Positions 25,401-34,591 of a DNA stretch of 64,000 nt are shown here, piece by piece (position 1 is the first letter of the stretch; the number at the start of each line of letters is the position of its first letter). The DNA is from Shimia sp049116215 (GTDB taxonomy: Bacteria > Pseudomonadota > Alphaproteobacteria > Rhodobacterales > Rhodobacteraceae): assembly GCF_049116215.1 (NCBI RefSeq), contig NZ_JAGDZB010000001.1, forward strand, positions 372,001-436,000. Direction: 5' to 3'. The notes beneath the pieces are model-generated. The model ran no database searches. It saw only the letters and a program-made list of their open reading frames with translations, and was not told where the DNA came from. The translations under genes and the position numbers were made by a program.

Positions 25401-28400
25401 GACCACCGGCGACGCCTTTGCCGAGACCGGGCCGGACAGCTACGCACTGGCCCCCGAACGCGGGCGCGACGGCTATGACGCGCTGATCCACAGTTTGATG
25501 AGCAAAGGCCGCGTGCCGGATCGCATTGTGCATATGTGGCTGCTGACCGAGGACGAAAGCCATCGTCCCGGATCGAGTTTCTTCCACCGCAATCAGGAAC
25601 AAGGGCTGATGAGCCTGTTTTTCCTCGCGCAAGCGGTGAGTGATGAAAACCTACCCACACCTTTGCACATCACCGCCGTGAGTTCCGGCGCGGTGCAGGT
25701 GCGCAAAGAGGCGCTACCCTATCCGGAGAAATCCACCGTGTTAGGCGCGGTGCAGGTGATTGGCCGCGAATTGCCCGGCGTGACTTGCGCCCTGCTGGAT
25801 GTGGAGCCGCCTGCGAAAAAGGCGCGCGATGGGCTAGTGGACAAACTGCTCGAAGACATCCTGGCCGCCCCTCGGGGGCAGATCGCGGCCTGGCGGGGTG
25901 AAAAACGGTTTGAGCGCGGCTATCGCAAAGTGGCGATGGATGGCACGGAGTTTCCGGTTTTCAAAGACGGCGGCACCTACCTGATCACCGGTGGCTTTGG
26001 CGGCATTGGCCTGACGCTGGCGGAGCGTATGATCAAAGACGCCAAGGCCAATGTGGTGCTTTTGGCGCGCGATGGCTTGCCTGCGCGTGACAGCTGGGCC
26101 GATTACCTGCGCGGCCATGCTCCGCATGATCGTGTGGCACAGCGCATCCGCGCGGTGGAGCGGCTGGAAAGCCTCGGTGGCAGAGTGTTGCCGCTGGCGG
26201 CGGACGTGTGTAACGTGGATGAAATGGCAGAGGCCATAGAGGCCGCGCGCGCGGCTTTTGGCACCGTCAACGGCGCGATCCACGCCGCAGGTGTGATCGA
26301 TGATGGACCGCTGCTGGCAAAAACCTCGGCAGGCATCGACGATGTGCTGGCACCCAAACTGCACGGCACGCAGGTGTTGGAGCAACTGTTCCCGGATGGC
26401 AGCCTTGATTGGCTGGTGTTGTTTGCGTCGTCTTCCACAGCCACCGCACCTGCGGGGCAAATCGACTATGTCGCCGCCAACGCCTATCAGAACGCTTACG
26501 CCCAATCGCGTCAAAACGACAAAACCCGCGTGCGGGCGATCAACTGGGGTCTTTGGGCCGAGGTTGGTATGGCCGCCGAAGCGGTTGCGGCACGGCAGAG
26601 TCATGTGGCTGATGTGCCGACCGAAGCGATTGACAACCCGCTGCTGCAAGGCGCCGGATTTGACGCGCAGGGCAACCGGATTTTCGCGGCGAGCCTGTCT
26701 GCCAAAGACTGGATCTTGGAGGAACACCGCACGCTGGATGGCGACGCGGTCATGCCCGGCACCGGATACATTGCGCTCGCCTATGAAGCCTTGAAAGCGC
26801 AGGGCGAAACCGCGCCCTTCGCGATCCATGACCTGCTGTTCCTGCGCCCGATGCGCGCGAATGACAACGGCACAGAAATGCGCCTACGCTTGATCCGCTC
26901 GGATGAAGGCTATCGGATTGAGGTGCAAACAGCGGTGAGCTTTGATGGCCGCCCCGGCTGGCAAACCCACGCCGAAGCACGGCTGGCGCCGGTGCGGTCC
27001 GGTGCTCCGGCGGCGCTGGATCTGGAGGCGCTCAAGGCGAACTGTCCGGTGCAGCAAAACGGGTTTGGCGCCGCCTTGAGCGCCCCACAAGAGGCGCACA
27101 TGCGCTTTGGCCCGCGTTGGAAAGTGCTGCGCGAAACTGCGCTTGGGGCGCAACAAGGCCTCGCGCGGTTGAGCCTGGATGCGCAATTTGACGGCGACGG
27201 GTTGCAACTGCACCCTGGCCTGCTGGACATCGCCACCGGCTGGGCCATGGACCTGATCCCTGGCTATGCACAGGGGCACTTGTGGGTGCCAGTGGGCTAT
27301 GATCGGCTGCTGCGCCACAGGGAGTTGCCTGCCGAAGTGATGAGCCACGTAACTTTGGTGGAAGGCAGCAGCGATGCCGGCTCCGCCCGGTTTGACGTGG
27401 TGCTATCTGATGCCAATGGCGCGGTGAGCATTGAGGTCAAAGGCCTGTCGTTACGGCAAGTGGAAACCGCTGCGGGCTTTGCCAAGGCGCAACCGTTGAG
27501 CAAGGCAGAAGTCACCTTTGACGAAGACGCGCAGGCGCAAGCACCGCTGTCCGCCGCCGAAGAGCGACTGGCGCACAATCTGTCCCAAGGCATTCCGCCG
27601 GAAATGGGCGCCGATCTGTTTGAAGCCGCGCTGCGCGGGAGCCGTTCGCAGGTGGTGATCTCCTCGCTTGATTTGGCAGCCCTGATTGCACAGGCCGAGG
27701 CGGGCGCGGATGAGGACAACGGGCCAAGCCAGAGCTTTGAGCGGCCTGAGTTGGAAACCGATTATGTCGCGCCGGAAACCGATATTCAGCGCACCTTGGC
27801 AGGATTTTGGCAAGATCTGTTGGGCGTGGAGCAGGTTGGCATCCGCGACAGTTTCTTTGACCTTGGCGGGCACAGCCTGATCGCTGTGCGTCTGTTTGCC
27901 ATGGTCAAAAAGGCCTGGGCAATTGAGTTCCCGATTTCGGTGCTGTTTGAGGCGCCCACCATTGAAACCTGCGCCGCGATGATTGCGGAGCGGGTCGGTG
28001 ACACGGCCTTGGGGGGCGACGCAACTGGGGAGGCCCCTGTGGAGGCAGAGGCGCGGCCGCAAAGCCGCTTCACGCATTTGGTGCCGATGCATCGGGGCGA
28101 AGGCGGGCATCGCACGCCGTTCTTTCTGGTCGCGGGCATGTTTGGCAATGTGTTGAACCTGCGCCATCTGGCACATCTGATTGGCGCGGACCGGCAGTTT
28201 TATGGCCTGCAAGCGCGAGGTCTGTTTGGCGATGCGGCGCCGCATGATGATCTGGTCGAGGCGGCCACCGACTACATCACGGAGATGAAACAGGTGCAGC
28301 CAGAGGGCCCTTACCTGTTGGGTGGTTTCTCTGGGGGCGGTATCACCGCTTATGAGATTGCACGTCAATTGGAAGCGATGGGCGACGAGGTCGCGCTGGT

Positions 28401-28926
28401 GGCGATGCTCGACACGCCTCTGCCGGTGCGCCGCCCGTTGTCGCGACAGGACCGGATGCGCATCCAGATGCAGGAGCTGAAGTCCAAAGGCGCAGCTTAT
28501 CCACTGATCTGGGCCAAAAACCGCATTGCCTGGGAAATCGAAAAACGTCGCCCGAGTGAGGAAACCGAAGGTGAGGCGCAGGGGCAGCAGTTCCATGACG
28601 CCGAGATCGAAGCGGCTTTCCTAAGGGCTGTGGCGCAGTATCCGATGCACGCTTGGGCCGGAAATCTGGTGCTGTTCCGTCCACCGTTGGTGGGCAAATG
28701 GGACATGGGTGACGGGCGTCTGGTGGACGGTGACCGCGCCTATGTATTCCACGACAACGACTGGCAACGTTGGGTGCCGGATGTGCAGGTGTTTGAGGTC
28801 CCGGGCGATCATGACAGTATGGTGTTGGAGCCCAATGTGCGGGTGCTAGCAACCCGTATGAAAAAGGTGATTGCGGCGGCGGAGAAAGACCTGCCCAAAC
28901 GCGTGGCGCGGAGGGCGGCAGAATGA
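22492..28926 (+). CDS. Type I polyketide synthase, KS-AT-KR-DH-ACP-TE
   Basis: 2144 residues; GTG at 22492 (GTG at 22498 or 22501 also possible). KS 15-440 with C188 (TACSTS), H324 (ECHGTGT) and H364 (IGHLD). AT about 540-850 with S637 (GHSMGE) and IAAHS where HAFH or YASH specificity motifs usually lie, so the extender unit is uncertain. KR about 905-1345 with TGGFGGIG at 1166-1173, Y1326 and N1330. DH about 1400-1670 with H1412 (EEHRTLDG...MPG) and D1579. ACP with phosphopantetheine S1795 (LGGHSL). TE about 1860-2130 with S1947 (GFSGGG), D1974 and H2107. All catalytic sites look intact. KR precedes DH, which is unusual. Its stop overlaps the next gene; a PPTase is at the operon end. Confidence 0.95.
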   Translation: MDVVTSPTDKPVAETDIAIVGMAAHLPGAGGIDQYWHNLRNGIRSIRKLSDEELLANGESRAKMAHRNYVPAAATVDGFADFDAEFFGLSPKEAAIMDPQHRQFLEVSWEALENAGHMPENFGGPIGVFGGCGMGSYFYFNICSNRDLVDSTGMFLLRHTGNDKDFMTTRLSHILDLNGPSLGLQTACSTSLVAVHYAAQSILNGECDMALAGGVTLELPHGRGYVFEDGEILSPDGECHAFDHRAQGTVFGSGAGVVVLRRLEDAIAEGDHIWAVIKGSAVNNDGSDKAGYLAPSVGGQAAAVADALAIADVPADTVDYIECHGTGTYLGDPIEVAALTEAFRETTEETGFCRIGSVKTNIGHLDTAAGAASLIKTSLALHHKEMPPSLGFEKPNPAIDFESSPFAVNASLRGWESHKGPRRAGVNSLGVGGTNAHVVVEEAAVRAESQESDWPFQLIAVSGRSTKALDANAANLAAHLRANPEQPLADVAHTLLNGRRAFEKRRVVVADSHEQAAEYLESGNLRRVCTHTAEAEAPEVVFMFPGGGAQYVGMGRDLFETEPVFEEWMERGFAHLAGKGGEELRALWLAEGEALDDAEERLKQPSLQLPLIMMVEYALAQLWMSWGVTPAALVGHSMGENTAACLAGVMSFEDCLGLVQLRGQLFDTVPAGGMLSIPLPLAEVETHLSEEIDIASVNAPALTVVSGPDAALDALATQLADQEIETQRVPINIAAHSRMLEPILGRFGDYLRTIQLHAPSLPIISNRTGATLLDSEATDPDYWVGHLRNTVFFADDITTLAQESGRVYLEVGPGKALSSLVKMHGQVKANKVLSSLRHPEDDIGDDAYFLTVLGQLWACGVDVDFGQYWGDVPRQKVVLPSYAFQRSRYFIEPGQGQIEAQDELLMRLEDTADWSYAPVWTPRLAECEIDVESELSDAEKHSWLIFVDQGGTGAALAKRLRDAGQDVVTVTTGDAFAETGPDSYALAPERGRDGYDALIHSLMSKGRVPDRIVHMWLLTEDESHRPGSSFFHRNQEQGLMSLFFLAQAVSDENLPTPLHITAVSSGAVQVRKEALPYPEKSTVLGAVQVIGRELPGVTCALLDVEPPAKKARDGLVDKLLEDILAAPRGQIAAWRGEKRFERGYRKVAMDGTEFPVFKDGGTYLITGGFGGIGLTLAERMIKDAKANVVLLARDGLPARDSWADYLRGHAPHDRVAQRIRAVERLESLGGRVLPLAADVCNVDEMAEAIEAARAAFGTVNGAIHAAGVIDDGPLLAKTSAGIDDVLAPKLHGTQVLEQLFPDGSLDWLVLFASSSTATAPAGQIDYVAANAYQNAYAQSRQNDKTRVRAINWGLWAEVGMAAEAVAARQSHVADVPTEAIDNPLLQGAGFDAQGNRIFAASLSAKDWILEEHRTLDGDAVMPGTGYIALAYEALKAQGETAPFAIHDLLFLRPMRANDNGTEMRLRLIRSDEGYRIEVQTAVSFDGRPGWQTHAEARLAPVRSGAPAALDLEALKANCPVQQNGFGAALSAPQEAHMRFGPRWKVLRETALGAQQGLARLSLDAQFDGDGLQLHPGLLDIATGWAMDLIPGYAQGHLWVPVGYDRLLRHRELPAEVMSHVTLVEGSSDAGSARFDVVLSDANGAVSIEVKGLSLRQVETAAGFAKAQPLSKAEVTFDEDAQAQAPLSAAEERLAHNLSQGIPPEMGADLFEAALRGSRSQVVISSLDLAALIAQAEAGADEDNGPSQSFERPELETDYVAPETDIQRTLAGFWQDLLGVEQVGIRDSFFDLGGHSLIAVRLFAMVKKAWAIEFPISVLFEAPTIETCAAMIAERVGDTALGGDATGEAPVEAEARPQSRFTHLVPMHRGEGGHRTPFFLVAGMFGNVLNLRHLAHLIGADRQFYGLQARGLFGDAAPHDDLVEAATDYITEMKQVQPEGPYLLGGFSGGGITAYEIARQLEAMGDEVALVAMLDTPLPVRRPLSRQDRMRIQMQELKSKGAAYPLIWAKNRIAWEIEKRRPSEETEGEAQGQQFHDAEIEAAFLRAVAQYPMHAWAGNLVLFRPPLVGKWDMGDGRLVDGDRAYVFHDNDWQRWVPDVQVFEVPGDHDSMVLEPNVRVLATRMKKVIAAAEKDLPKRVARRAAE

Positions 28927-29933
28927 GTGCGCCTTCCCTTTTGACCGTGATCCTGAACTGGCGCACGCCGGAGATGACGCTGAAAGCGGCCGCGGCGGCG
29001 GCGCGGGAGATGGCGGGCATCGACGGGCAGATTGTGATTGTCGACAACGACAGCGGCGATGGCTCGCTTGAGGCCATGACGGCGGACATTGCTGAGGCGG
29101 AGTGGGCTGAAGGCCGCGTGGAGGTGGTGCAGTCGGGCCGCAATGGCGGTTTTGGCGCGGGCAACAACTTTGGCATCCGCCATGGCTTGGCGCGGCGGGA
29201 TTATGACTTTGTCTACATCCTGAATTCCGACGCCTTCCCCGACGCGGGCAGCATCACGGCGTTGTTGGACCATATGGCGCAGATGCCCACTTGCGGCTTT
29301 GCGGGCAGCTATATTCATGGCGAAGATAACGAACCGCACCTGACCGCCTTTCGCTTCCATTCGATTGGCAGCGAGCTGGAAGGCGCGGCGCGGGTCGGCC
29401 TGATCAGCCGTACGTTGCACTCACATATCGTTCCCCTGCCCATCCCGGCGGAAACAACGCGAGTGGATTGGCTGGCGGGGGCGTCCATGATGATGCGGCG
29501 CGAAGTGCTGGAACAGATTGGCCTCTTTGACGAGACGTTCTTTCTCTACTTTGAAGAAACCGACCTTTGCCTGCGTGCGCAGCGCGCGGGATGGCATACG
29601 GATTATGTGCGCTCGAGCTCCGTGACCCATATCGGGTCGGTGTCTACCGGCATGAAAACCTGGCAACGCATGCCGCAATACTGGTTTGACAGCCGCCTGC
29701 ACTACTTCCGTAAAAACCATGGTGGTGCGACCGCCTTTGCCGCCACGTCGGCACATGTCCTTGGCAGTTGTCTGTGGAAACTGCGCCTTGTGATTGGCGG
29801 CAAACCTAAGCGGGATCCGGATCATTTCCTACGCGATCTGATCACCCACTACATAAAATCTCTTTTCGTCCGGACGCAGCGCGAACCGTCCAAAATCCCC
29901 ACTTTGACTGTTCGCAAGGAGGCCTCCTCATGA
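28923..29933 (+). CDS. Family 2 glycosyltransferase within the PKS-NRPS operon
   Basis: 336 residues, ATGA-overlapping both neighbours. Rhamnosyltransferase-like GT2: LTVILNWRTPEMTLKAA, VIVDNDSGDGSLEAM, NGGFGAGNNFGIRHG, the aspartate motif in YILNSDAFPD, and the typical GASMMMRREVLEQIGLFDETFFLYFEETDL split around W and D residues. No signal peptide. Because it is translationally coupled between the PKS and the NRPS, it may glycosylate their product, although it could equally serve the surrounding EPS pathway. Confidence 0.92.
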   Translation: MSAPSLLTVILNWRTPEMTLKAAAAAAREMAGIDGQIVIVDNDSGDGSLEAMTADIAEAEWAEGRVEVVQSGRNGGFGAGNNFGIRHGLARRDYDFVYILNSDAFPDAGSITALLDHMAQMPTCGFAGSYIHGEDNEPHLTAFRFHSIGSELEGAARVGLISRTLHSHIVPLPIPAETTRVDWLAGASMMMRREVLEQIGLFDETFFLYFEETDLCLRAQRAGWHTDYVRSSSVTHIGSVSTGMKTWQRMPQYWFDSRLHYFRKNHGGATAFAATSAHVLGSCLWKLRLVIGGKPKRDPDHFLRDLITHYIKSLFVRTQREPSKIPTLTVRKEASS

Positions 29934-32900
29934 GCCTTGATAGTTTTACCAACACCGCCCCGATGTCTGCCGTGATGATTGGCAACGAAAGCCTGCTGAT
30001 CCAATGCGCCACGTTGTGGCTCGACACTGGCAACACGCTGACCGCTGTGGTCACGCGCGCGCCAGAGATCCGCGACTGGGCCACCGAAGCTGGGCTGCGG
30101 GTGATATCATCCGACAGCGACATTGCGGCTGAACTGCTGGGGGAGCGGTTTGACTGGCTGTTGAGTGTCGCCAACTTGGACATGTTGTCAGACACGGTGC
30201 TGAAGCTGCCCGCCAAAGGCGCGGTGAACTTTCATGACGGGCCGTTGCCGCGCTACGCCGGTTTGAATGCGCCGGTCTGGGCGCGCATGGCGCAGGAGCC
30301 GCGCCACGGTATCACCTGGCACAAGATGGAAGTGGGCGCGGACACCGGTGAGATTGTCGCCCAGCGCATGTTTGACATTGGGCAGGCCGACACCGCCCTG
30401 ACGCTGAACACCAAATGCTATGCCGCCGCCATCGAAAGTTTCCCGGATGTGATGCGCGCGTTAGGCGAAGACCTCGCCAATGTGCGGGCGCAGGACATGA
30501 GCCAGCGCAGCTATTTTGGCCGCGCCAAACGGCCCGAGGCCGCCGGTCGGATTGATTTCCGCCGTGATGCGCAGGATGTGGTGGCGCTGGTGCGCGCGCT
30601 GGATCATGGGGACTACTTCAACCCGCTGTTTGCCCCCAAGATGGTCGCCGCCGGACGGGTGTTGTTGGTGACCTCTGCCGAAGTGGCCGAAAGCGCAGGC
30701 CGGGGGGAACCGGGCGCAGTGCTGGCCGTGGGTGAGGCGAGCGTGACCGTGGCCTGTGGACGTGGCGCGGTTGTGCTGAGTGGCTTGTCCGATGTAACCG
30801 GTCAGGAAGAGACCGCCAACCATGTGATCCGCGCAGGCGAGCGCCTGCCGCTGCTGGACAAGGCCGCCAGCGAGGCGCTGACCGCCACCATGACCCCCAT
30901 TGCCAAAGCCGAGCCCTTCTGGCGCGCGCGTTTGGCGGAGTTTGTTCCAGCCACGCTTCCGCTGATCCGTGGCGCAGGTGATCTGGCCGATTTGCGGCAA
31001 CTGCCGCTTGAGATTTCCGAGACTCCCTCCAAGAGTATCCTGACCGCGGTCGCCATTTGGGCGCTGCGGTCAGGCCTTCCGGAGGTCTGTGATGTGGCCT
31101 ATCGCGGCGCGGCGCATCCGCAAGCCGCCGGGCTGATTTCCCCATGGGTGCCGCTGCGTGTGGGCGCGGAACTGCTGCATGACACGGTGGCCGAGGCCAA
31201 CACGGCGATGGCCGAGCGCGTGGCACAAGCTGATGCCAAAGGCAGCTTTGCCAGTGACCTGATCGCGCGCGACCCTGCCCTATCTGCGCCAACCATGCCC
31301 GACTTGGCAATCACAACCGGCGGTTTGGCCGGACCTATTGAGGGCGCGGCGATGACCGTGGCGATTGGCGCAACCGGCGCGGTGCTGCACTTTGATGCGG
31401 CGCGGCTGTCTCCAGAACACGCCGCCCGTTTGGCGGCGCGGTTGGAGTTGATCTGTGCGCAGATTGGCACAGCGGCCAATGTGGCGGATCTGGATGTGCT
31501 GCCAGAGGCAGAGCGCGCCGAGGTGTTGACCACCTGGAACGCCACCGAGGCGCCGTTTGACCCGGACTTCACCATGGCGGCACAGTTTGAGGCGCAGGTT
31601 GCCAAGACGCCGGATGCTCCGGCTCTGGTGTTTGAGCATGAGGTGCTGAGTTACGCAGATCTGAACGCCCGCGCCAACCGCGCCGCGCATGTATTGCGCG
31701 ACATGGGTGTGACCCGTGGGGCGCTGGTAGGTCTCTGCCTGCGTCGCTCGCCCGATCTGGTGGTGGCCGCTCTGGCGATCCTGAAAGCCGGAGGGGCTTA
31801 TGTGCCGATGGACCCGGCCTATCCTGCCGACCGTTTGGCACATTACATCAGCGACAGTGGCGCAGGTGTGATTGTGACCCAAGCGGCGCTCACCCGCGAC
31901 TTGCCTGACCACAGCGCGCAGGTGCTGGAGATGGACACCGACGCGCGCCTGTCGACGGCCTCGGCGGACGATCCAGAGGCCATCGTATCCGGCGACGACC
32001 TCGCCTATCTGATCTACACCTCCGGCTCCACCGGCACCCCCAAAGGCGTGATGGTCGAGCACGGCAATGTCGCCAACTTCTTTGCTGGAATGGACGCGTG
32101 CATACCCTATGAGGCAGGCGACAGCTGGATGGCGGTCACCTCGCTGTCCTTTGACATTTCGGTGCTAGAACTGTTCTGGACCCTGTCGCGTGGTCTCAAG
32201 CTGGTGCTGTCAGGCGATGAAACCACCACGCAGATTTCAGGTGGACGCCTGCCGGCCACGGCGGGTGGCATGGATTTCTCGATCTATTACTGGGGCAATG
32301 ACGATGGTCAGGGCTCCAAGAAATACGAGTTGTTGCTGGAAGGCGCGAAGTTTGCCGACGCCCATGGGTTCTGCGCGGTCTGGACGCCGGAGCGGCATTT
32401 CCACGCCTTTGGCGGCCCCTACCCCAACCCGTCGGTGACCGGTGCGGCCGTCGCAGCTGTGACCAAAAAGATTGGCGTGCGCGCCGGGTCCTGCGTCTCG
32501 CCGCTGCACCACACCGCGCGCATCGCGGAAGAATGGGCAGTGATCGACAATCTCACCAACGGGCGCGCTGGCCTTGCGATTGCCAGTGGCTGGCAGCCAG
32601 ATGATTTCGTGCTGCGGCCCGAAAACACCCCGCCGCGCAATCGCGATGTGATGTTTGAGCAGATGGACGACCTACGGAAACTCTGGCGTGGTGAAGAGGT
32701 CGAATTTGCCAAGAAAGACGGCTCCATGCATGCCGTGCTCACGCAACCGCGTCCGGTTTCCAAAGAGCTGCCCTTGTGGGTGACCACGGCGGGCAATCCG
32801 GAGACCTGGAAAGACGCGGGGCGCAATGGCTGTAACGTGCTGACCCACCTACTGGGCCAGAGTGTGGAAGAAGTGGGCGCAAAGATCGCGCTGTATCATG

Positions 32901-34591
32901 ATGCGCTGCGCGAGGCGGGACACAACCCGGATGACTTCACCGTCACGTTGATGCTGCACAGCTTCCTGGCCGAAGACCGGGAAAAAGCCCGCGAGATTGC
33001 CCGCGAACCAATGAAGGATTACCTGCGCGCGGCGGCTGGCTTGATCAAAAGCTACGCCTGGGCTTTCCCGGCGTTCAAGAAACCCGACGGTGTGAACAAC
33101 GCCTTTGAGCTGGACCTCGGCATTCTGAGCGGGGACGAGTTGGAAGAAATCCTCGACTTTGCCTTCCTGCGGTATTTTGAGGACAGCGGGCTGTTTGGCA
33201 CGGTGGAAGATGCTTTGGATCGGGTGGAGCAGGTCAAGCGTATTGGTGTGACCGAGATTGCCTGTCTGATCGATTATGGCATCGACAGCGCGACTGTTTT
33301 GGAGGGGCTGAAGCCGCTGGCCGAGGTGCTCAAGCGCGCCAATGAGGGCGGCGAGTTGGACCCAGAGGATGTGTCGATAGCGGCGCAGATGATCCGGCAT
33401 GAGGTCAGCCATATGCAGTGCACCCCGTCGATGGCGCGGCTGCTGACCGACAACGAAGAGGCGCGGTTTGCGCTGTCGGGCGTGCAGCAAATGATGGTGG
33501 GCGGCGAGGCGCTCTCGGGCAGTCTGGTGGCCGATCTGAACGCGGCCAGCGGTGCCAAGGTTCAGAATATGTATGGCCCAACCGAAACCACCATCTGGTC
33601 AACCACGTCGATGGCGGATGCCAGCGAGGGCGTCGCCAACATCGGTGATCCGATTGCCAACACCCAAGTTTATGTGGTCGACGAAAGCGGCGCGCCGGTG
33701 CCGGTGGGCGTGGCTGGCGAGTTGCTGGTCGGCGGCGCAGGGGTGACCCGTGGCTATTGGCGGCGCGAAGAACTGACGGCGGAGCGGTTTGTGGCCAACC
33801 CGTTTGGTGAAGGCCGGTTATACAAGACCGGCGATCTCGTACGCTGGCGCGCGGATGGCAAACTCGACTTCCTTGGACGTGTGGATCATCAGGTGAAGCT
33901 GCGCGGCTATCGCATTGAGCTGGGTGAAATTGAAACCCGGCTGGAAGAGGTGCCCGGGGTGGCGCAAGCGGTGGTCATGGCGCGTGAAGACACGGAGGGC
34001 GACGTGCGGCTGGTGGCCTATCTGCGCGGCGATGTGCCTACAGAGGCGGACATTCGCACGAAGTTGCGGGAGCACCTGCCAAGTTTCATGCGGCCGCAGC
34101 ACTATGTGACGCTGAAAGACTTCCCGCTCACGCCGAACAAAAAGGTCGACCGCAAGGCGCTGCCACGGCCCGAAGAAACCCGCAAAATCACCACGCCCAG
34201 AGTGGAGGCTGCGGCACCGACGACGCCTGCGGCAGCGGGTGGCGATATTGCCAAACTGGTCGCGGATGTGTGGGCCGAGGTGCTGGGCGTGCGCGAAGTG
34301 GTCGCCACAGACAACTTCTTTGATCTGGGCGGGCATAGCCTGCTGGCTGTACAGGCCCACCGGGAAATCCGGGCACGGTCCGGCGCGGCGAAGCTGTCAA
34401 TCACCGATGTGTTCCGCTTCCCAACGCTCAACGCTTTGGCAGGCCGCGTGCAGGAGCTGACGGGCAATCCCAAACCCGCCGACGCACCGGAAGCCAAGGC
34501 CACCGAAGAGGCCGCAGAACAGGCGCAAAGCCGGTCCGAGACCATGAGCAAACGCCGTGCCATGCGTGCGCGCCGGAGGACTCGCACGTGA
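29930..34591 (+). CDS. NRPS: formyltransferase - C remnant - A with inserted luciferase-like monooxygenase - PCP
   Basis: 1553 residues. Residues 1-310 resemble methionyl-tRNA formyltransferase, with N100, H102 (NFHDGPLPRYAG) and D138 (GADTGEI) intact. Residues about 325-540 match only the end of a condensation domain and lack the HHxxxDG motif. The A domain starts near 550: A3 SGSTGTPKG at 698-706, A4 with D742 (SFDISVLELF), A5 YGPTETT around E1219, and A10 NKKVDRKAL. Between A4 and A5 (about 777-1140) lies a complete luciferase-like flavin monooxygenase (SIYYWGND, VWTPERHFHAFGG, GLAIASGWQPDDF). Specificity residues read DILQMGMIWK, near the glycine code. The PCP has DLGGHSLLA. There is no TE. 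The tail is basic (SKRRAMRARRRTRT). Confidence 0.93.
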   Translation: MSLDSFTNTAPMSAVMIGNESLLIQCATLWLDTGNTLTAVVTRAPEIRDWATEAGLRVISSDSDIAAELLGERFDWLLSVANLDMLSDTVLKLPAKGAVNFHDGPLPRYAGLNAPVWARMAQEPRHGITWHKMEVGADTGEIVAQRMFDIGQADTALTLNTKCYAAAIESFPDVMRALGEDLANVRAQDMSQRSYFGRAKRPEAAGRIDFRRDAQDVVALVRALDHGDYFNPLFAPKMVAAGRVLLVTSAEVAESAGRGEPGAVLAVGEASVTVACGRGAVVLSGLSDVTGQEETANHVIRAGERLPLLDKAASEALTATMTPIAKAEPFWRARLAEFVPATLPLIRGAGDLADLRQLPLEISETPSKSILTAVAIWALRSGLPEVCDVAYRGAAHPQAAGLISPWVPLRVGAELLHDTVAEANTAMAERVAQADAKGSFASDLIARDPALSAPTMPDLAITTGGLAGPIEGAAMTVAIGATGAVLHFDAARLSPEHAARLAARLELICAQIGTAANVADLDVLPEAERAEVLTTWNATEAPFDPDFTMAAQFEAQVAKTPDAPALVFEHEVLSYADLNARANRAAHVLRDMGVTRGALVGLCLRRSPDLVVAALAILKAGGAYVPMDPAYPADRLAHYISDSGAGVIVTQAALTRDLPDHSAQVLEMDTDARLSTASADDPEAIVSGDDLAYLIYTSGSTGTPKGVMVEHGNVANFFAGMDACIPYEAGDSWMAVTSLSFDISVLELFWTLSRGLKLVLSGDETTTQISGGRLPATAGGMDFSIYYWGNDDGQGSKKYELLLEGAKFADAHGFCAVWTPERHFHAFGGPYPNPSVTGAAVAAVTKKIGVRAGSCVSPLHHTARIAEEWAVIDNLTNGRAGLAIASGWQPDDFVLRPENTPPRNRDVMFEQMDDLRKLWRGEEVEFAKKDGSMHAVLTQPRPVSKELPLWVTTAGNPETWKDAGRNGCNVLTHLLGQSVEEVGAKIALYHDALREAGHNPDDFTVTLMLHSFLAEDREKAREIAREPMKDYLRAAAGLIKSYAWAFPAFKKPDGVNNAFELDLGILSGDELEEILDFAFLRYFEDSGLFGTVEDALDRVEQVKRIGVTEIACLIDYGIDSATVLEGLKPLAEVLKRANEGGELDPEDVSIAAQMIRHEVSHMQCTPSMARLLTDNEEARFALSGVQQMMVGGEALSGSLVADLNAASGAKVQNMYGPTETTIWSTTSMADASEGVANIGDPIANTQVYVVDESGAPVPVGVAGELLVGGAGVTRGYWRREELTAERFVANPFGEGRLYKTGDLVRWRADGKLDFLGRVDHQVKLRGYRIELGEIETRLEEVPGVAQAVVMAREDTEGDVRLVAYLRGDVPTEADIRTKLREHLPSFMRPQHYVTLKDFPLTPNKKVDRKALPRPEETRKITTPRVEAAAPTTPAAAGGDIAKLVADVWAEVLGVREVVATDNFFDLGGHSLLAVQAHREIRARSGAAKLSITDVFRFPTLNALAGRVQELTGNPKPADAPEAKATEEAAEQAQSRSETMSKRRAMRARRRTRT

